From a bacterium (lineage in GTDB: Bacteria > ARS69): a stretch of DNA of 64,000 nt. Location of the stretch: assembly GCA_025774805.1 (NCBI GenBank), contig JALGZR010000003.1, positions 21,563 to 85,562 of the forward strand, written 5' to 3'. The position numbers and the translations under genes were made by a program. This document shows positions 8,007 through 17,643 of the stretch, one piece after another (within the stretch, counting starts at the first letter, position 1; every line of letters starts with the position of its first letter). The notes under the pieces are model-generated. The model saw only the letters and a program-made list of their open reading frames with translations. It had not been told where the DNA came from and did not search any database.

Positions 8007-9452
8007 ATGCGGCCGTTTCAAGCGCGGATGACTATCCGCCTGCCCTCATCGGCGGGATCTTTGGCCCTCGCGACGGCCGCCCTTCTGCTCGCCACCGGCC
8101 TCTCCTCCGCCCAGATCCCGACGGCTCCGTCCGCCGAAGGCGGTCCGGCGCCTCCCACGAACCTGACCGTCCGGGACCATCCTTTCGACAACGGCCGCGT
8201 GATCGATCTGTCCTGGACGCCGTCGGTGGATGATCCCGGCCCGGTCGTCGAGTATGCGGTCTATCGCTCCCTCACGGAGAGCGAGGCCCGCAACGCGGAC
8301 ACGGAACTTCGGACCAAGGCGATCCGCAGCGCCAAGGAGGAGGCCACCGCGAGAACGAGGGCGAGCGCGGCGGCGGAGGGTCTGAGCTCCCGGGACACGT
8401 CGACTCGTATCCGATCCGCGCGAAGAGACGCGGCCCGGCGTGCCGCCGCGGAAGTGGCGGCTACGGTGGATGTGTTGAACGGCGAGACCCGGTTCAAACT
8501 CATCTCGCGGCTCGCTTCCGGGGAGCGGTCGTTCTCCGTCGGCAACCTGAGTCACGAGGAGGGCTATTTCTTCCGGGTCGAGGCCCTGACCGAAGACGGA
8601 CGGACCTCCGCCCCGCTTCTCAGCTCGCAGCCGTTCATCCCGCGACGCCAGTGGTTCGACGGGGGTCGGTTCTATCTCTTCATCATCACCCTCATCTTCG
8701 GTGGCTCGGTGGTCTACTTCATCGCGAGGGCTTCGAGCGGGCAGACGATGAAGATCCGGAAGATCGCGGCCCTTGAGGCCGTGGACGAGGCCGTGGGGCG
8801 AGCCACGGAGATGGGACGCTCCTGCATCTACGTTCCGGGCATCCAGGACATGAACGACATCCAGACCATCGCCAGCATGACCATTCTCTCACGGGTGTCC
8901 CGGACCGCCGCCGGATACGACGTGAAGGTCCAGGTTCCCACCGCCCGGTCCCTCGTCATGACCACCGCCCGAGAGATCGTGGAGGCGGCGTTCCTGGCGG
9001 CGGGCCGTCCCGACTCCTACAATCGCGATCTGATCTACTACGTGACCGACGAGCAGTTCGGATACGTGGCCTACCTGTCCGGTCTGATGGTGCGCGAAAA
9101 GCCCGCCACTTGTTTCTACATGGGAACCTTCTTCGCGGAATCGCTCATCCTGGCCGAGACCGGAAACTCGATCGGCGCGATCCAGGTGGCCGGAACCGCG
9201 ATGCCGGCCCAGCTGCCGTTCTTTGTCGCGGCCTGTGACTACACGCTGATCGGTGAGGAGTTCTTCGCCGCGTCCGCCTATCTGTCCGGATCCCCCGAAG
9301 AGCTCGGCAGCCTCAAGGGACAAGACGTCGGGAAGGTCATCGTCGGAGTCATACTGCTCACCGGAGTCGCGTTGGCGACTCTGGCCTCGATCACGGGGTC
9401 GGAAGCGCTCGCCGAGGCCGTTCACTACCTCAGGTACACCATCCTGACCTAG
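8007..9452 (+). CDS. DUF6754-type membrane protein with FnIII region
   Basis: 481 residues from the ATG at 8007 (GGAGG 6-8 bases upstream); the frame opens earlier at 7878 but without coding character. Order: signal peptide (to about 35), an FnIII-like strand set (PPTNLTVRDHPF... IDLSWTPSVDD...VEYAVYRS) interrupted by a ~70-residue Ala/Arg/Glu-rich helical insertion, a TM segment (YLFIITLIFGGSVVYFIA), then a cytoplasmic domain of the DUF6754 type (MKIRKIAALEAVDEAVGRA, SCIYVPGIQDMNDIQTIASM, TCFYMGTFFAESLILAETG) and a C-terminal TM (VIVGVILLTGVALATLA). The biochemical role of the family is not known to me. First gene of a four-gene cassette. Confidence 0.8.
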   Translation: MRPFQARMTIRLPSSAGSLALATAALLLATGLSSAQIPTAPSAEGGPAPPTNLTVRDHPFDNGRVIDLSWTPSVDDPGPVVEYAVYRSLTESEARNADTELRTKAIRSAKEEATARTRASAAAEGLSSRDTSTRIRSARRDAARRAAAEVAATVDVLNGETRFKLISRLASGERSFSVGNLSHEEGYFFRVEALTEDGRTSAPLLSSQPFIPRRQWFDGGRFYLFIITLIFGGSVVYFIARASSGQTMKIRKIAALEAVDEAVGRATEMGRSCIYVPGIQDMNDIQTIASMTILSRVSRTAAGYDVKVQVPTARSLVMTTAREIVEAAFLAAGRPDSYNRDLIYYVTDEQFGYVAYLSGLMVREKPATCFYMGTFFAESLILAETGNSIGAIQVAGTAMPAQLPFFVAACDYTLIGEEFFAASAYLSGSPEELGSLKGQDVGKVIVGVILLTGVALATLASITGSEALAEAVHYLRYTILT

Positions 9453-9463
9453 GAGCCCGACGG

Positions 9464-10162
9464 ATGAGACGCACTATTCCGGGCCTCATTGCCACGATCG
9501 TCGGATTCGTGCTGATCGTCGCCTACTTCATTCCCCAGACACAGCAGTGGGGAGAAGTGACATCCATCTGGTTCGACATTCTGGCGGCAATCGCCTTCGT
9601 GCTCGGGGGCGGCAACCTGTTGAAGGTTCATCTCACCAAAGTATCGAGCCGGGTCAGCGGCTGGGGCTACTCCGTGATCACGGTCCTGGCCTTCGCGGTC
9701 ACGTTGATCGTCGGGCTCTCGAAGTTCGGAATCAACCCGGCCGAGCTCTATCCCGACCGGCCCTGGTCGGGCAGTTACCGGGAGACGGGCAAACCGTTCT
9801 GGTGGCTCTACCAGTACGCCTTCGTGCCGCTCACCGCGACCATGTTCTCGATGCTCGCGTTCTACGTCGCGTCCGCCGCCTTCCGCGCGTTCCGGGCGAG
9901 AAACGTCGAAGCCGTCATGCTTCTCGGAACGGCCTTCATCATTCTCCTGGGCCGCACGTTCGCCGGCGTCTTTCTGACGAACTTCCTTCCCGACTTGCTG
10001 TCCGGACTGCGACTCGAGAACCTGACCGTGGACATAATGCGGGTGTTCAACACGGCGGGTAACCGGGCGATCATGATCGGCATCGCGCTGGGAACGGCGT
10101 CGGTGGCGCTCAAGATCCTCCTGGGAGTCGATCGTTCCTTCCTCGGTTCGGGAAAGGAGTAG
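9464..10162 (+). CDS. Six-TM membrane protein of the DUF6754 cassette
   Basis: 232 residues with about six hydrophobic segments (IPGLIATIVGFVLIVAYFIP at the N-terminus; others near 35-50, 70-90, 120-140, 150-175 and 200-220). The ribosome site AGGAG overlaps the stop of the preceding gene, so the two are coupled. No charged catalytic motif is obvious. A loop, GINPAELYPDRPWSGSYRET, sits between TM3 and TM4. I do not recognise an established function; it is always most sensibly read with its three neighbours. Confidence 0.75.
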   Translation: MRRTIPGLIATIVGFVLIVAYFIPQTQQWGEVTSIWFDILAAIAFVLGGGNLLKVHLTKVSSRVSGWGYSVITVLAFAVTLIVGLSKFGINPAELYPDRPWSGSYRETGKPFWWLYQYAFVPLTATMFSMLAFYVASAAFRAFRARNVEAVMLLGTAFIILLGRTFAGVFLTNFLPDLLSGLRLENLTVDIMRVFNTAGNRAIMIGIALGTASVALKILLGVDRSFLGSGKE

Positions 10163-10165
10163 ATC

Positions 10166-11029
10166 GTGTACGAATTCCTCGTCCGTTTGGACCGCCGCTG
10201 GATCTTCCTCCTGATGTTCCTCGCCGTCGCCGTCCCCATCCTGCTCCAGGCCCAGTTCCCGGAGAAGCCGACCGGACTGGCGCGCGCCGTGTTCGACGAG
10301 ATCGAAAAGCTGGAAGAGGGTTCTCGGGTGCTCCTTCCCTTCGACTTCGATCCGGCGAGCGAAGGCGAGCTCGGACCGATGGCCACGGCCTTCGTGCGGC
10401 ACTGCTGCGAGAAGAAGCTGAAGATGTACTTCATGTCCCTCTGGCCGGTGGGGCCGCAGATGATCGACGACAACATCCAGAAGGTGATCCGGGAGGACTT
10501 CCCCCATCTGCAGTACGGGGAGGACTACGTGAACCTGGGCTACAAGTCCGGCATGGAGGGGGTCATCAAGGTCATCGTCACCGATCTGCGCCAGCTCTAC
10601 ACGACCGACTCCTTCGGCACCACGATCGACGCAATCCCGATGATGAAGGACATCGAGAACATTCAGCAGATGGACCTCGTCGTCAACGTCTCGGCCGGGT
10701 ACGCGGGCACGAAGGAGTGGATCCAGTACGCGGCGACCCCGTTTCCGGACGAGATCCGGATCGTGGGCGGGTGCACGGGGGTCCAGGCTCCCCTCATGTA
10801 CCCGTACATCCCCCAGCAGCTCCCCGGCCTCCTCGGCGCCATCAAGGGCGCGGCCGAGTACGAGAAGCTTGTCATGGACAAGTACGGAGGTGACCTGCCG
10901 GCCGGAAAGTACCTGGAGGGCCAGAGACGGATGGGACCGCAGCTCGTCGCACACGTCTTGATCCTCGTTCTCGTCGTCGTGGGCAACGCCGTCTACCTCA
11001 CCGGTCGCAGGCGGGAGGCCGCCCGATGA
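10166..11029 (+). CDS. Membrane-anchored soluble-domain protein of the DUF6754 cassette
   Basis: 287 residues starting at GTG 10166, three bases after the previous stop, with GGAAAGGAG as ribosome site. One TM at each end (RRWIFLLMFLAVAVPILLQ; VAHVLILVLVVVGNAVYL) frames a ~220-residue alpha/beta domain: RVLLPFDFDPASEGELGP, KLKMYFMSLWPVGPQM, MDLVVNVSAGYAGTKEW, IRIVGGCTGVQAPLMYPYI. The alternating strands and helices look Rossmann-like but no nucleotide-binding glycine motif is present. Function unknown. Confidence 0.75.
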   Translation: MYEFLVRLDRRWIFLLMFLAVAVPILLQAQFPEKPTGLARAVFDEIEKLEEGSRVLLPFDFDPASEGELGPMATAFVRHCCEKKLKMYFMSLWPVGPQMIDDNIQKVIREDFPHLQYGEDYVNLGYKSGMEGVIKVIVTDLRQLYTTDSFGTTIDAIPMMKDIENIQQMDLVVNVSAGYAGTKEWIQYAATPFPDEIRIVGGCTGVQAPLMYPYIPQQLPGLLGAIKGAAEYEKLVMDKYGGDLPAGKYLEGQRRMGPQLVAHVLILVLVVVGNAVYLTGRRREAAR

Positions 11030-12081
11030 AGCGCGAGAACCTCGTCTGGACGGCGTTGTTCCTCGTGGGCGGCCTGTTGCTCGTGATCCGGGCGGGCTTC
11101 ACTCCCCAGGGAATGGGCAAGGACTACGTCCGGGCCCGGACGATGGAGTTCGTCCAGGTCGAGTCGTCCCCCGAGCTCGGGGAAGAGCCGGGATCCACCC
11201 GGTGGATTCGGGTCGAGTCCGACGACGCCCTGGATCACGACCTGACGGCCATTGGAGAGGATCGTCGGATCTCCTGGACCCGGTACGAGCCGGTCGAGGC
11301 CCGACTGTACTACGAGGCGGAGGCCGAGAATCCGGAACAGACGGAGTATCGGCTCAGCGTGTCCCGCTCGATCGGAATCTGGGTGGCCGCCTTCTTCACC
11401 CTGGCGATCTTCTCGTTTCTCATCCGGGACAACCCGTTCTACCGCGTGGCCGAGTCGGTGGCGGTGGGCGTAACGGCGGCCTACTGGATGGTCGTCGGGT
11501 GGTGGAACGTCATCGTGCCCAACCTGATCGGAAAGCTCCATCCCGAGATGATCCGAAACTGGGCCATGCCGGGGCTGGAAGCCGAGATGGAGTGGCCGTA
11601 TGTCGTTCCGCTCGTCCTGGGCGGGATGCTGCTCTGGCGCCTTTCCCCGAAGGGGGGCTGGATCGCCCGCTGGCCCATGGCGTTCATCATCGGCGTCTTC
11701 TGCGGCCTGCGCCTCATCGGCTTCCTCCATGCCGACTTTCTCAGCCAGATCCGCAACAGTATTCAGCCCCTCTGGGCGGTGGGCGCGGGGGCTGAGTTCA
11801 TGTTCTGGGACTCGCTCCGCAGCTTGACTCTCGTCGGCGGAGTGCTCGCCAGCATCGTCTACTTCTTCTTCTCGATCGAGCACAAGGGATTCGTCGGCCG
11901 AACGGCCCGGGTGGGTATCTGGGTCCTGATGATCACGTTCGGCGCCGCGTTCGGCTACACGGTGATGGGGCGAATCGCGCTACTCGCCATCCGCCTCGAG
12001 TTCCTCTTCGACGACTGGCTGTGGTTGATCGACCCGGCGGGGAGCCGTTTGCCGGAGGCCGCATCCCTCCTCGGTCCGTGA
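11026..12081 (+). CDS. Polytopic membrane protein of the DUF6754 cassette
   Basis: 351 residues, ATG overlapping the previous stop as ATGA (4 bases). One N-terminal TM (LVWTALFLVGGLLLVI), an extracytoplasmic loop of about 90 residues rich in acidic residues, then about seven more TM segments (ESVAVGVTAAYWMVVGWWN, YVVPLVLGGMLLW, WPMAFIIGVFCGLRLIGFL and others). The last segment carries an amphipathic end before the stop. The overlap shows strict co-translation with the GTG-started gene upstream. No known domain recognised. Confidence 0.75.
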   Translation: MKRENLVWTALFLVGGLLLVIRAGFTPQGMGKDYVRARTMEFVQVESSPELGEEPGSTRWIRVESDDALDHDLTAIGEDRRISWTRYEPVEARLYYEAEAENPEQTEYRLSVSRSIGIWVAAFFTLAIFSFLIRDNPFYRVAESVAVGVTAAYWMVVGWWNVIVPNLIGKLHPEMIRNWAMPGLEAEMEWPYVVPLVLGGMLLWRLSPKGGWIARWPMAFIIGVFCGLRLIGFLHADFLSQIRNSIQPLWAVGAGAEFMFWDSLRSLTLVGGVLASIVYFFFSIEHKGFVGRTARVGIWVLMITFGAAFGYTVMGRIALLAIRLEFLFDDWLWLIDPAGSRLPEAASLLGP

Positions 12082-12148
12082 CCGGCCGGGCGCGGGACGT
12101 TCGGCGCCCGACCTCGGCTCTCCCCCGGTGTCGACCCCGGGAGCGACG

Positions 12149-13174
12149 ATGACCGAACCGACCGAAAGCCGAATCGATTCCCATCTCTCCCGAATGGTGG
12201 AGGAGCTCTCCGAGACGGCCTCCGCGTTTCGGCAGTCCATCCTGCTGCTGACCGCGAATCGATGCGCTCTCTTCGACCGCTTGGCCCCGGCACCCCTCAG
12301 CGCATCAGATGTCTCCCAGCGGATGGGATGGGACCTTCGGGCGGCGGAGGTCTTTCTGAACGCACTGACCGCGATGGGAATGCTCCGGAAGAGCGAGGGC
12401 CGCTTCTCGAACACCCCCCGCACCCAGCGGTTGCTCGTAAGAAGCTCGCCGGACTACCAGGGGGACATTCTCAACCACGACCTGAACACCTGGGAGCGGT
12501 GGTCCCGCGTGGGAGAGGTGTTGGAGACCGGTCAGCCCCTGAAGGGCACCGGGGAGCGGCGCTCGGGAGAAGAGCTCGGCCACTTCATCCGCGGCATGGC
12601 CAACATCGCGCGCCTCTCCGCGATCCGTCTCCTGGACGAGGTCGATCTGTCCGGCTGCCGGTGCCTCTTGGACGCGGGGGGAGGGCCGGGAACCTACGCC
12701 CTCACCGCGTGCGAGCGTCATCCCGGGCTCGAGGCGATCGTCTTCGATCTTCCCGAGGTCGAACCGATCTTCGAGGAGTACCGGGGGAAGTCGGACGCCG
12801 CCTCCCGAGTGCGATTCCACGCGGGAGATCTTCACGCGGATTCTGTTCCCCAGGGATTCGACGCCGCCCTTCTGTCCAACATCATCCATTCCTGGGGAGA
12901 GGACGAGAATCGCGCGATCGTGCACAAGATCGGCTCGACGCTGGCCCCGGGGGGACGCTTCCTCATCAAGGACTTCTTCGTCTCGGAAGACGGAACGGAG
13001 CCCACGTTTTCCGCGCTCTTCGCGGTCAACATGCTGCTGAGCACACGGGCGGGGGGTTGCTACTCCCAGAGCCGCGTGGAATCGTGGCTGCGCGAAGCAG
13101 GATGCCGACTGGACGACGTTCGCGGACTCACCGAGCGAACGAGCGTCCTGGTCGCGATCAAGGAGTCCCGCTAG
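12149..13174 (+). CDS. SAM-dependent methyltransferase (O-methyltransferase type, with winged-helix N-domain)
   Basis: 341 residues from the ATG at 12149 (GGGAG six bases upstream). The N-terminal third is a dimerisation/winged-helix domain (ANRCALFDRLAPAPLSASDV, RAAEVFLNALTAMGML). The Rossmann domain has motif I LLDAGGGPGTYAL, an acidic strand end (AIVFDLPEV), HAGDLHAD and LLSNIIHSWGEDE, as in plant-type/hydroxyneurosporene O-methyltransferases. The catalytic His of true O-methyltransferases (usually in the H-W-D position) could be the H of IIHSW, so the acceptor is open. The 3' end overlaps the convergent diguanylate cyclase gene by 4 bases. Confidence 0.8.
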   Translation: MTEPTESRIDSHLSRMVEELSETASAFRQSILLLTANRCALFDRLAPAPLSASDVSQRMGWDLRAAEVFLNALTAMGMLRKSEGRFSNTPRTQRLLVRSSPDYQGDILNHDLNTWERWSRVGEVLETGQPLKGTGERRSGEELGHFIRGMANIARLSAIRLLDEVDLSGCRCLLDAGGGPGTYALTACERHPGLEAIVFDLPEVEPIFEEYRGKSDAASRVRFHAGDLHADSVPQGFDAALLSNIIHSWGEDENRAIVHKIGSTLAPGGRFLIKDFFVSEDGTEPTFSALFAVNMLLSTRAGGCYSQSRVESWLREAGCRLDDVRGLTERTSVLVAIKESR

Positions 13175-14982
13175 CCTGAAGGGGGAGGCGTCGCCTCCCG
13201 CATCTCGAGATCCTCCCCCGGCAGCGTCGGGTCCGGCACGGCATCCACGGGGGCGGTGGCGTCCGCCAATGCCGCCGCTTCCACGGCGGCGAGCTCGGCC
13301 GCGAGCGCCTCTTCGTCGGTCATCTCTCCGGCCGAGACCGCCGCTTCCGCCGCGGCGAACTCGGCCTCGAGGGCCGCTCCCGCATCCAGAACGGAGTCGA
13401 GCGAGGTCGCCTCCTCCGGCGCCTCGCATCCCGGCTCACGATCCGTCTCGCCGGCCGGTAAGGAGTCGGCGGGCATTACGTCCTTCGTTCCGTCGGACCC
13501 GTCCGGGCGGGGCTCCCGGGCGGTCGGCGGCTCGGTCTCCGGCGTCGTGACGGGCGACACGGCCGTGGCCGGGTAGCGGACGACGCGATTCCGACCCGAC
13601 TCCTTCGCCACGTAGAGGGCCTCGTCGGCGCGTTCGATGCACTCGGCCAGCGTGCACGCGTCGGTGGGGAACTCCGCGACCCCCACGCTGATGGTGCAGC
13701 GGATCACGGTGTCGCCGACCTGGAACGAATGCTCCTCCACGGCGGCACGAGATCGATCCGCGGCGGTGAGAATCCCGTCGTCCTGCGCGCCCTCCTGGAG
13801 CACGATGAGGAACTCTTCGCCGCCGTAGCGAACCATGATGTCGCACGCCCTCACGGACTGCTGGAGGACGTTGGCGAGCTCACTCAGGATCTGGTCTCCC
13901 ACGTCGTGGCCGTACGTGTCGTTGATCCGCCCGAGGTGATCCACGTCGCACATCGCCAGACCCAGCGGGGTCATGCGACGGCGGGCGAGCGCGATCATCG
14001 ACGCCTCGATCTCCTCGAGAAAGCGGCGATTGTACACCTGGGTCAGGTTGTCCCGGACCGATGATTCCCGCAGGCCCTCCGAGATCCGCTTTGCCGCAAG
14101 CACGGGTATCGCTTCCCGGATGTATCGCTGCGCCTGCTCGAGCCGGATCTCCAGGTCTACCGCTCTTCCGGGGCCGAACGGCTCGATCACCTGGACGACA
14201 CCCGCGGCGGATCCATCGATGATCAGCGGGGTGCAGATGTGCTCGTGATTGGGGCGAGAGAACTGCTGGCAGATCCGCGGGTAGGTCGTCGAGGAGACGA
14301 CCGCGCCCGTCTTGATCGCCCGGCACTGGCCGCAGTCGGCGAGCACCACCGGATTGCACCAATCCTGGCTGTCGTCCGTGCTCACGGCCAGGCGCATCTC
14401 GTGCGTCTCGCCGGTCGTCTGGTAGATCTGATGGTAGGGCAGTCCGAGGTCCGTCAGCACGCCGCTCAGGCGTTGGTAGACCTCACGCGTCGAGTCGTCC
14501 TCCTCGATCACTCTCTTGAAGCGGCTCACGTCCCTGAGGCTTTCCTGCAGTCGATTGATCCGCCCCGCCAGCTCACCGATCTCATCCTTCGAGGAGATGT
14601 CGACCTCGCCGAGGGTGTCCGGATCCGACTCGGTCAGCGAGCGGATCTGTCGAGAGATCGAGTCGATGGGATCGGTCAGCGACCGGGTCAGCGATCTCGT
14701 GAAGAGGAAGAGCAGCACGTGGGCGAGGGTCAGGCAGATCACGATCCCCAGGAGCTCGATCGCGTGGTACGCGTGGATCAGACCGATCCCACCGATCGCC
14801 AGGAACCAGAAGGAGACCCCGAGGGAGAAGAGAGCGAGTCTCCGGTTGATGGGCATGTTCCGGAGCATGAGTCCGTCCGTGACGCGTCGAATGAGCTCCA
14901 CCAAGGCTTTGCCTCTCGTCCCGGTTCGTCGGACCGCCGGTCGCCCGCGGGACCCGGCGCGGGGCGGCGGCGGGGCATTCAC
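13171..14982 (-). CDS. Membrane diguanylate cyclase with HAMP and GAF-like domains
   Basis: 603 residues. Two close TM segments ([38 protein letters not shown]) precede a HAMP-like linker, then a GAF-like sensor with a cysteine cluster ([26 protein letters not shown]). The GGDEF domain has the metal ligand [15 protein letters not shown], the signature RYGGEEF, and a product-inhibition I-site RACD exactly five residues before GGEEF, so it should make c-di-GMP and be feedback-inhibited. The last ~140 residues form a Glu/Ala/Pro-rich disordered tail after the cyclase, which is unusual. The ATG at 14982 lies in a Pro-rich start; a later start at the MLRNMP methionine is possible. Confidence 0.85.
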   Translation of the reverse strand: MNAPPPPRAGSRGRPAVRRTGTRGKALVELIRRVTDGLMLRNMPINRRLALFSLGVSFWFLAIGGIGLIHAYHAIELLGIVICLTLAHVLLFLFTRSLTRSLTDPIDSISRQIRSLTESDPDTLGEVDISSKDEIGELAGRINRLQESLRDVSRFKRVIEEDDSTREVYQRLSGVLTDLGLPYHQIYQTTGETHEMRLAVSTDDSQDWCNPVVLADCGQCRAIKTGAVVSSTTYPRICQQFSRPNHEHICTPLIIDGSAAGVVQVIEPFGPGRAVDLEIRLEQAQRYIREAIPVLAAKRISEGLRESSVRDNLTQVYNRRFLEEIEASMIALARRRMTPLGLAMCDVDHLGRINDTYGHDVGDQILSELANVLQQSVRACDIMVRYGGEEFLIVLQEGAQDDGILTAADRSRAAVEEHSFQVGDTVIRCTISVGVAEFPTDACTLAECIERADEALYVAKESGRNRVVRYPATAVSPVTTPETEPPTAREPRPDGSDGTKDVMPADSLPAGETDREPGCEAPEEATSLDSVLDAGAALEAEFAAAEAAVSAGEMTDEEALAAELAAVEAAALADATAPVDAVPDPTLPGEDLEMREATPPPSG

Positions 14983-15499
14983 CTCCTGTCAGTCGGATCG
15001 GCCGCATCGGCGCAGGCCCTTAGGGGGATCCCTCCCGCCGGGACGCCGGGCCCGGGGCGGCGCCGGGGCGAGAGGTTCGGCCGTGGCCCGGGGACCGGCG
15101 GGCCGCGGTCCGAGGCCCCTACGTCGGCTCCGGCAACTCGTTGTCCGAATTGGCGTTGTCTTCTCCTCTCGATTCCCGGCAGGATCGCGCCGCCGTCCGG
15201 GTTTCGGGCCTGGTATCGCGACGGCACGGGATCCCGCGACCTGTTCGCAGTGTCACAAGGGACCGGAGGGTTCCCGCGTACCCGGTCAACTCAGTCCGCA
15301 AGCACGGGAATCTCTACGACGCGCTCGGCGAGGAGTGGGACTTCGATTCCGTCCCGTGGGAGAGCAGACGATTCCGGAGAACTCTGCTATTCTGGAGTGG
15401 CTCCCGGGTCCGCCCGCGGCCCGGACGCTGGCCGGAGCAGAGGCGGATCCCCTCGCCGCAGGCGACGCGACGGATGCCCCCACCGGAGCCCACAGACCC
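14983..15499. other. Intergenic region without an intact gene
   Basis: About 517 bases between divergent genes. The first 200 are extremely GC-rich with no recognisable coding or promoter element. The part at 15224-15365 carries what looks like a degraded multiheme cytochrome segment (separate entry). The last 130 bases should contain the promoter of the operon starting at 15500, but no convincing hexamers are visible. Confidence 0.5.
15224..15365 (+). pseudogene. Apparent frameshifted remnant of a multiheme cytochrome c gene
   Basis: One frame reads ...[17 protein letters not shown], with a c-heme motif CSQCH at 15242-15256. The next frame, beginning at 15270, continues [20 protein letters not shown] followed by [11 protein letters not shown]. 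In multiheme cytochromes of the octaheme/HAO-like type a CxxCHxGPE segment is followed by an SKHG-x-Y segment, so the two pieces make sense as one protein broken by a one-base shift. No start, stop or other hemes are seen. Chance similarity cannot be excluded. Confidence 0.4.
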
Positions 15500-16561
15500 G
15501 TGCGCCACTCCTCGACTCGCGTCGATCCCGTCTTCGTGCGCGACGGGCGCCGACACCATCGGCGCTCCTACTCTTGGACCGAGTTCCGCGTCGGCATCGC
15601 CGTTCTCGTCTTGCTGGCCGCCGTGCTCGCCTGGGTCGCATGGAGGGGAGCCCACCCCGATCCCGAGCTCTTCGCCACGGGCGGAGATCTCCTCACCCCG
15701 CCCCCGACGACCGCGTCCACGACGACCACGGACCGTGGACCCCTTCCCTCGGGGATCGCGGCGGAAGGCTGGAAGGAGGGTCCGGTCTCGACGTTCGACG
15801 CGGACAACCTCTACGAAAAGATCAACGGCCGGGAGGACTACTACAAGTCGTTCGGCTTCCGGCGCCTCTGGTTCGTCTCACTCGTCTCGGAGGCCGATCC
15901 GGAGGAAGTCGTCGACATCGAGATGTACGACCTCTCGGACGCCCCGAACGCGCTCGGGGCCTACGCCGGGGAGAGGGCGCCCGGAATCTCCCCCGTGGTC
16001 AACGAGCGGGGGCTGTCACACGTCGATCGCAACGCGCTCTACCTGACTCGAGGCTCCTACTACGTCCGGGCGATCGGCACCGGCGAGTCCCCCTCCGTGC
16101 GTGCGCAGCTCGCGCATCTCGAGCGCCGCTTCGACGACACGTTGGCCGGCGAGCCGCTCCCCTGGGCGTATGCGCTCTTCGTCGGCTGTCTCGGCCTCGA
16201 TCCCGGTCGGGTTTCCTACCAGAGCGAGAACGCGTTCTCCTTCGGATTCGCCCGCGACGTGTACTCGGGGCTTCTCGCCGACGACGAGACGGAGGGGTTC
16301 GTGGTGGCAGCCGGATCGGCGGCGGCGGCCGAAAGCCTGGCGCTCCGCTTCACGGAGGGATTCCGGTCCTACGGAAGCCCGATCGGAGACTCCGACTCCA
16401 TCGCGTGGACGCGGGATCGCTACCTCGGAAGCGTGGCGGGAGCGACGCCCTCCGGCGCATGGACCCTCGGTATCCGGGGAGCTCCCGATCTCGAACGGGC
16501 GGAGTCCTCTCTGCGCGCCCTCGAGGACGCGGTTCGCGCGTACTCCGGAGAGCGCCCATGA
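15500..16561 (+). CDS. DUF6599-like membrane-anchored protein
   Basis: 353 residues from the GTG at 15500 (GGAG about 13 bases upstream). A basic N-terminus ([10 protein letters not shown]) precedes a single TM ([20 protein letters not shown]) and a Thr-rich linker. The extracytoplasmic domain has the DUF6599 hallmark [19 protein letters not shown] (an INGxxxxYxxYGF-like motif), then [21 protein letters not shown], an aromatic core, and a repeated second half. Function is not known. It is the first gene of a run in which each ATG overlaps the previous stop (ATGA at 16558). Confidence 0.75.
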   Translation: MRHSSTRVDPVFVRDGRRHHRRSYSWTEFRVGIAVLVLLAAVLAWVAWRGAHPDPELFATGGDLLTPPPTTASTTTTDRGPLPSGIAAEGWKEGPVSTFDADNLYEKINGREDYYKSFGFRRLWFVSLVSEADPEEVVDIEMYDLSDAPNALGAYAGERAPGISPVVNERGLSHVDRNALYLTRGSYYVRAIGTGESPSVRAQLAHLERRFDDTLAGEPLPWAYALFVGCLGLDPGRVSYQSENAFSFGFARDVYSGLLADDETEGFVVAAGSAAAAESLALRFTEGFRSYGSPIGDSDSIAWTRDRYLGSVAGATPSGAWTLGIRGAPDLERAESSLRALEDAVRAYSGERP

Positions 16562-17643
16562 CCGAGAGACGAAGGGGACGCCGCCGGACGGAGAACCGCA
16601 CGCCCGGCAACGCACGTCTCGGAGGGGACCCGCGTCGGCAGGAGCGTCGCGTGTTCCTCCGGCAGGCGGGCGCCGCGACGCTGCTGGCCGTCGGATCGGG
16701 GTGGGCCGCCCTCGCTCCGCCCGACTGGCCGCTCTCGCTGCGCGATCCGGACGGCGAGCGGGGCAAGCCCCGCCACCCCGCCCGGAGGCTTCCCGAGGAA
16801 GGCTTCGCCGTCCCGCCGGCCCCGGCGGCGGCGGTGCTCGGCGTCGCGCGCGGAGAGAACGTCGACGCCATGGTCCGCGCCTCGATCGATGCGATCGGGG
16901 GAATCCGGCACTTCATCGGGCCCGACGACGTCGTCGTCATCAAACCGAACGTCGCGTTCGAGCGCGTGGCCGCCCTCGGAGCCACGACGAATCCCGAAGT
17001 TCTCGCCGCGCTCATCCGGGTGGTCCGCGAGGCCCGGCCCGCCGAGATCCGTGTCGCCGACAACCCCATCGAGTCGCCGGAGAGCTGCTTCTTCCGCACC
17101 GGCATCCGGCAGGCCGCGGTCGAGGCGGGGGCGCGGGTCTACCTTCCCGCACCCGGGGATTTCGGGACGCTGCACGTGCCCGGGGCGAAGTGGATCGAGC
17201 AGTGGCCCTTCTTCTGGACGCCGTTCCGGGGCGCGACGAAGGTGATCGGCGTCGCTCCGGTCAAGGACCACAATCTGTGCAAGGCGTCGATGACCACGAA
17301 GAACTGGTACGGGCTTCTCGGTGGCCGCCGCAACCAGTTCCATCAGGACATCCACGGGATCATCACCGACCTCGCCCTGATGATGCGGCCGACCTTCGTG
17401 CTGCTCGACGGCACGCGCGTCCTCTTCCGGAGCGGCCCCACGGGAGGCAGCCTGGGCGACGTGCGGCCGGGCCGGACGGTAGTCGCCTCGCGGGATTGCC
17501 TGGCGGCCGACTCCTTCGGGTGGGACGACCTTCTCGAGCGCGCCGGTCAGGAGCCGCCCGGCTACCTCGCGCAGGCGGCGGCGAAGGGTCTCGGGAATCC
17601 CGCGTGGCGGTCGCAGGCGCGAAAGGAGGTGCAGGTCGGATGA
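16558..17643 (+). CDS. Tat-exported DUF362-family protein
   Basis: 361 residues. The N-terminus carries a twin-arginine signal ([19 protein letters not shown]) and so is probably exported folded. The DUF362 domain shows [72 protein letters not shown] and [12 protein letters not shown]362 proteins are often linked to iron-sulfur and polyferredoxin partners, and the next gene is one. This copy has no ferredoxin CxxC domain of its own. It overlaps its neighbours by 4 bases at both ends. Reaction unknown. Confidence 0.8.
   Translation: MTERRRGRRRTENRTPGNARLGGDPRRQERRVFLRQAGAATLLAVGSGWAALAPPDWPLSLRDPDGERGKPRHPARRLPEEGFAVPPAPAAAVLGVARGENVDAMVRASIDAIGGIRHFIGPDDVVVIKPNVAFERVAALGATTNPEVLAALIRVVREARPAEIRVADNPIESPESCFFRTGIRQAAVEAGARVYLPAPGDFGTLHVPGAKWIEQWPFFWTPFRGATKVIGVAPVKDHNLCKASMTTKNWYGLLGGRRNQFHQDIHGIITDLALMMRPTFVLLDGTRVLFRSGPTGGSLGDVRPGRTVVASRDCLAADSFGWDDLLERAGQEPPGYLAQAAAKGLGNPAWRSQARKEVQVG

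Noticed and set aside
14239-17643. An 1134-codon open frame on the + strand across the diguanylate cyclase and redox operon
   Set aside because: Its first third is antisense to a clear cyclase; only the last 361 codons (from 16558) read as a real DUF362 protein.
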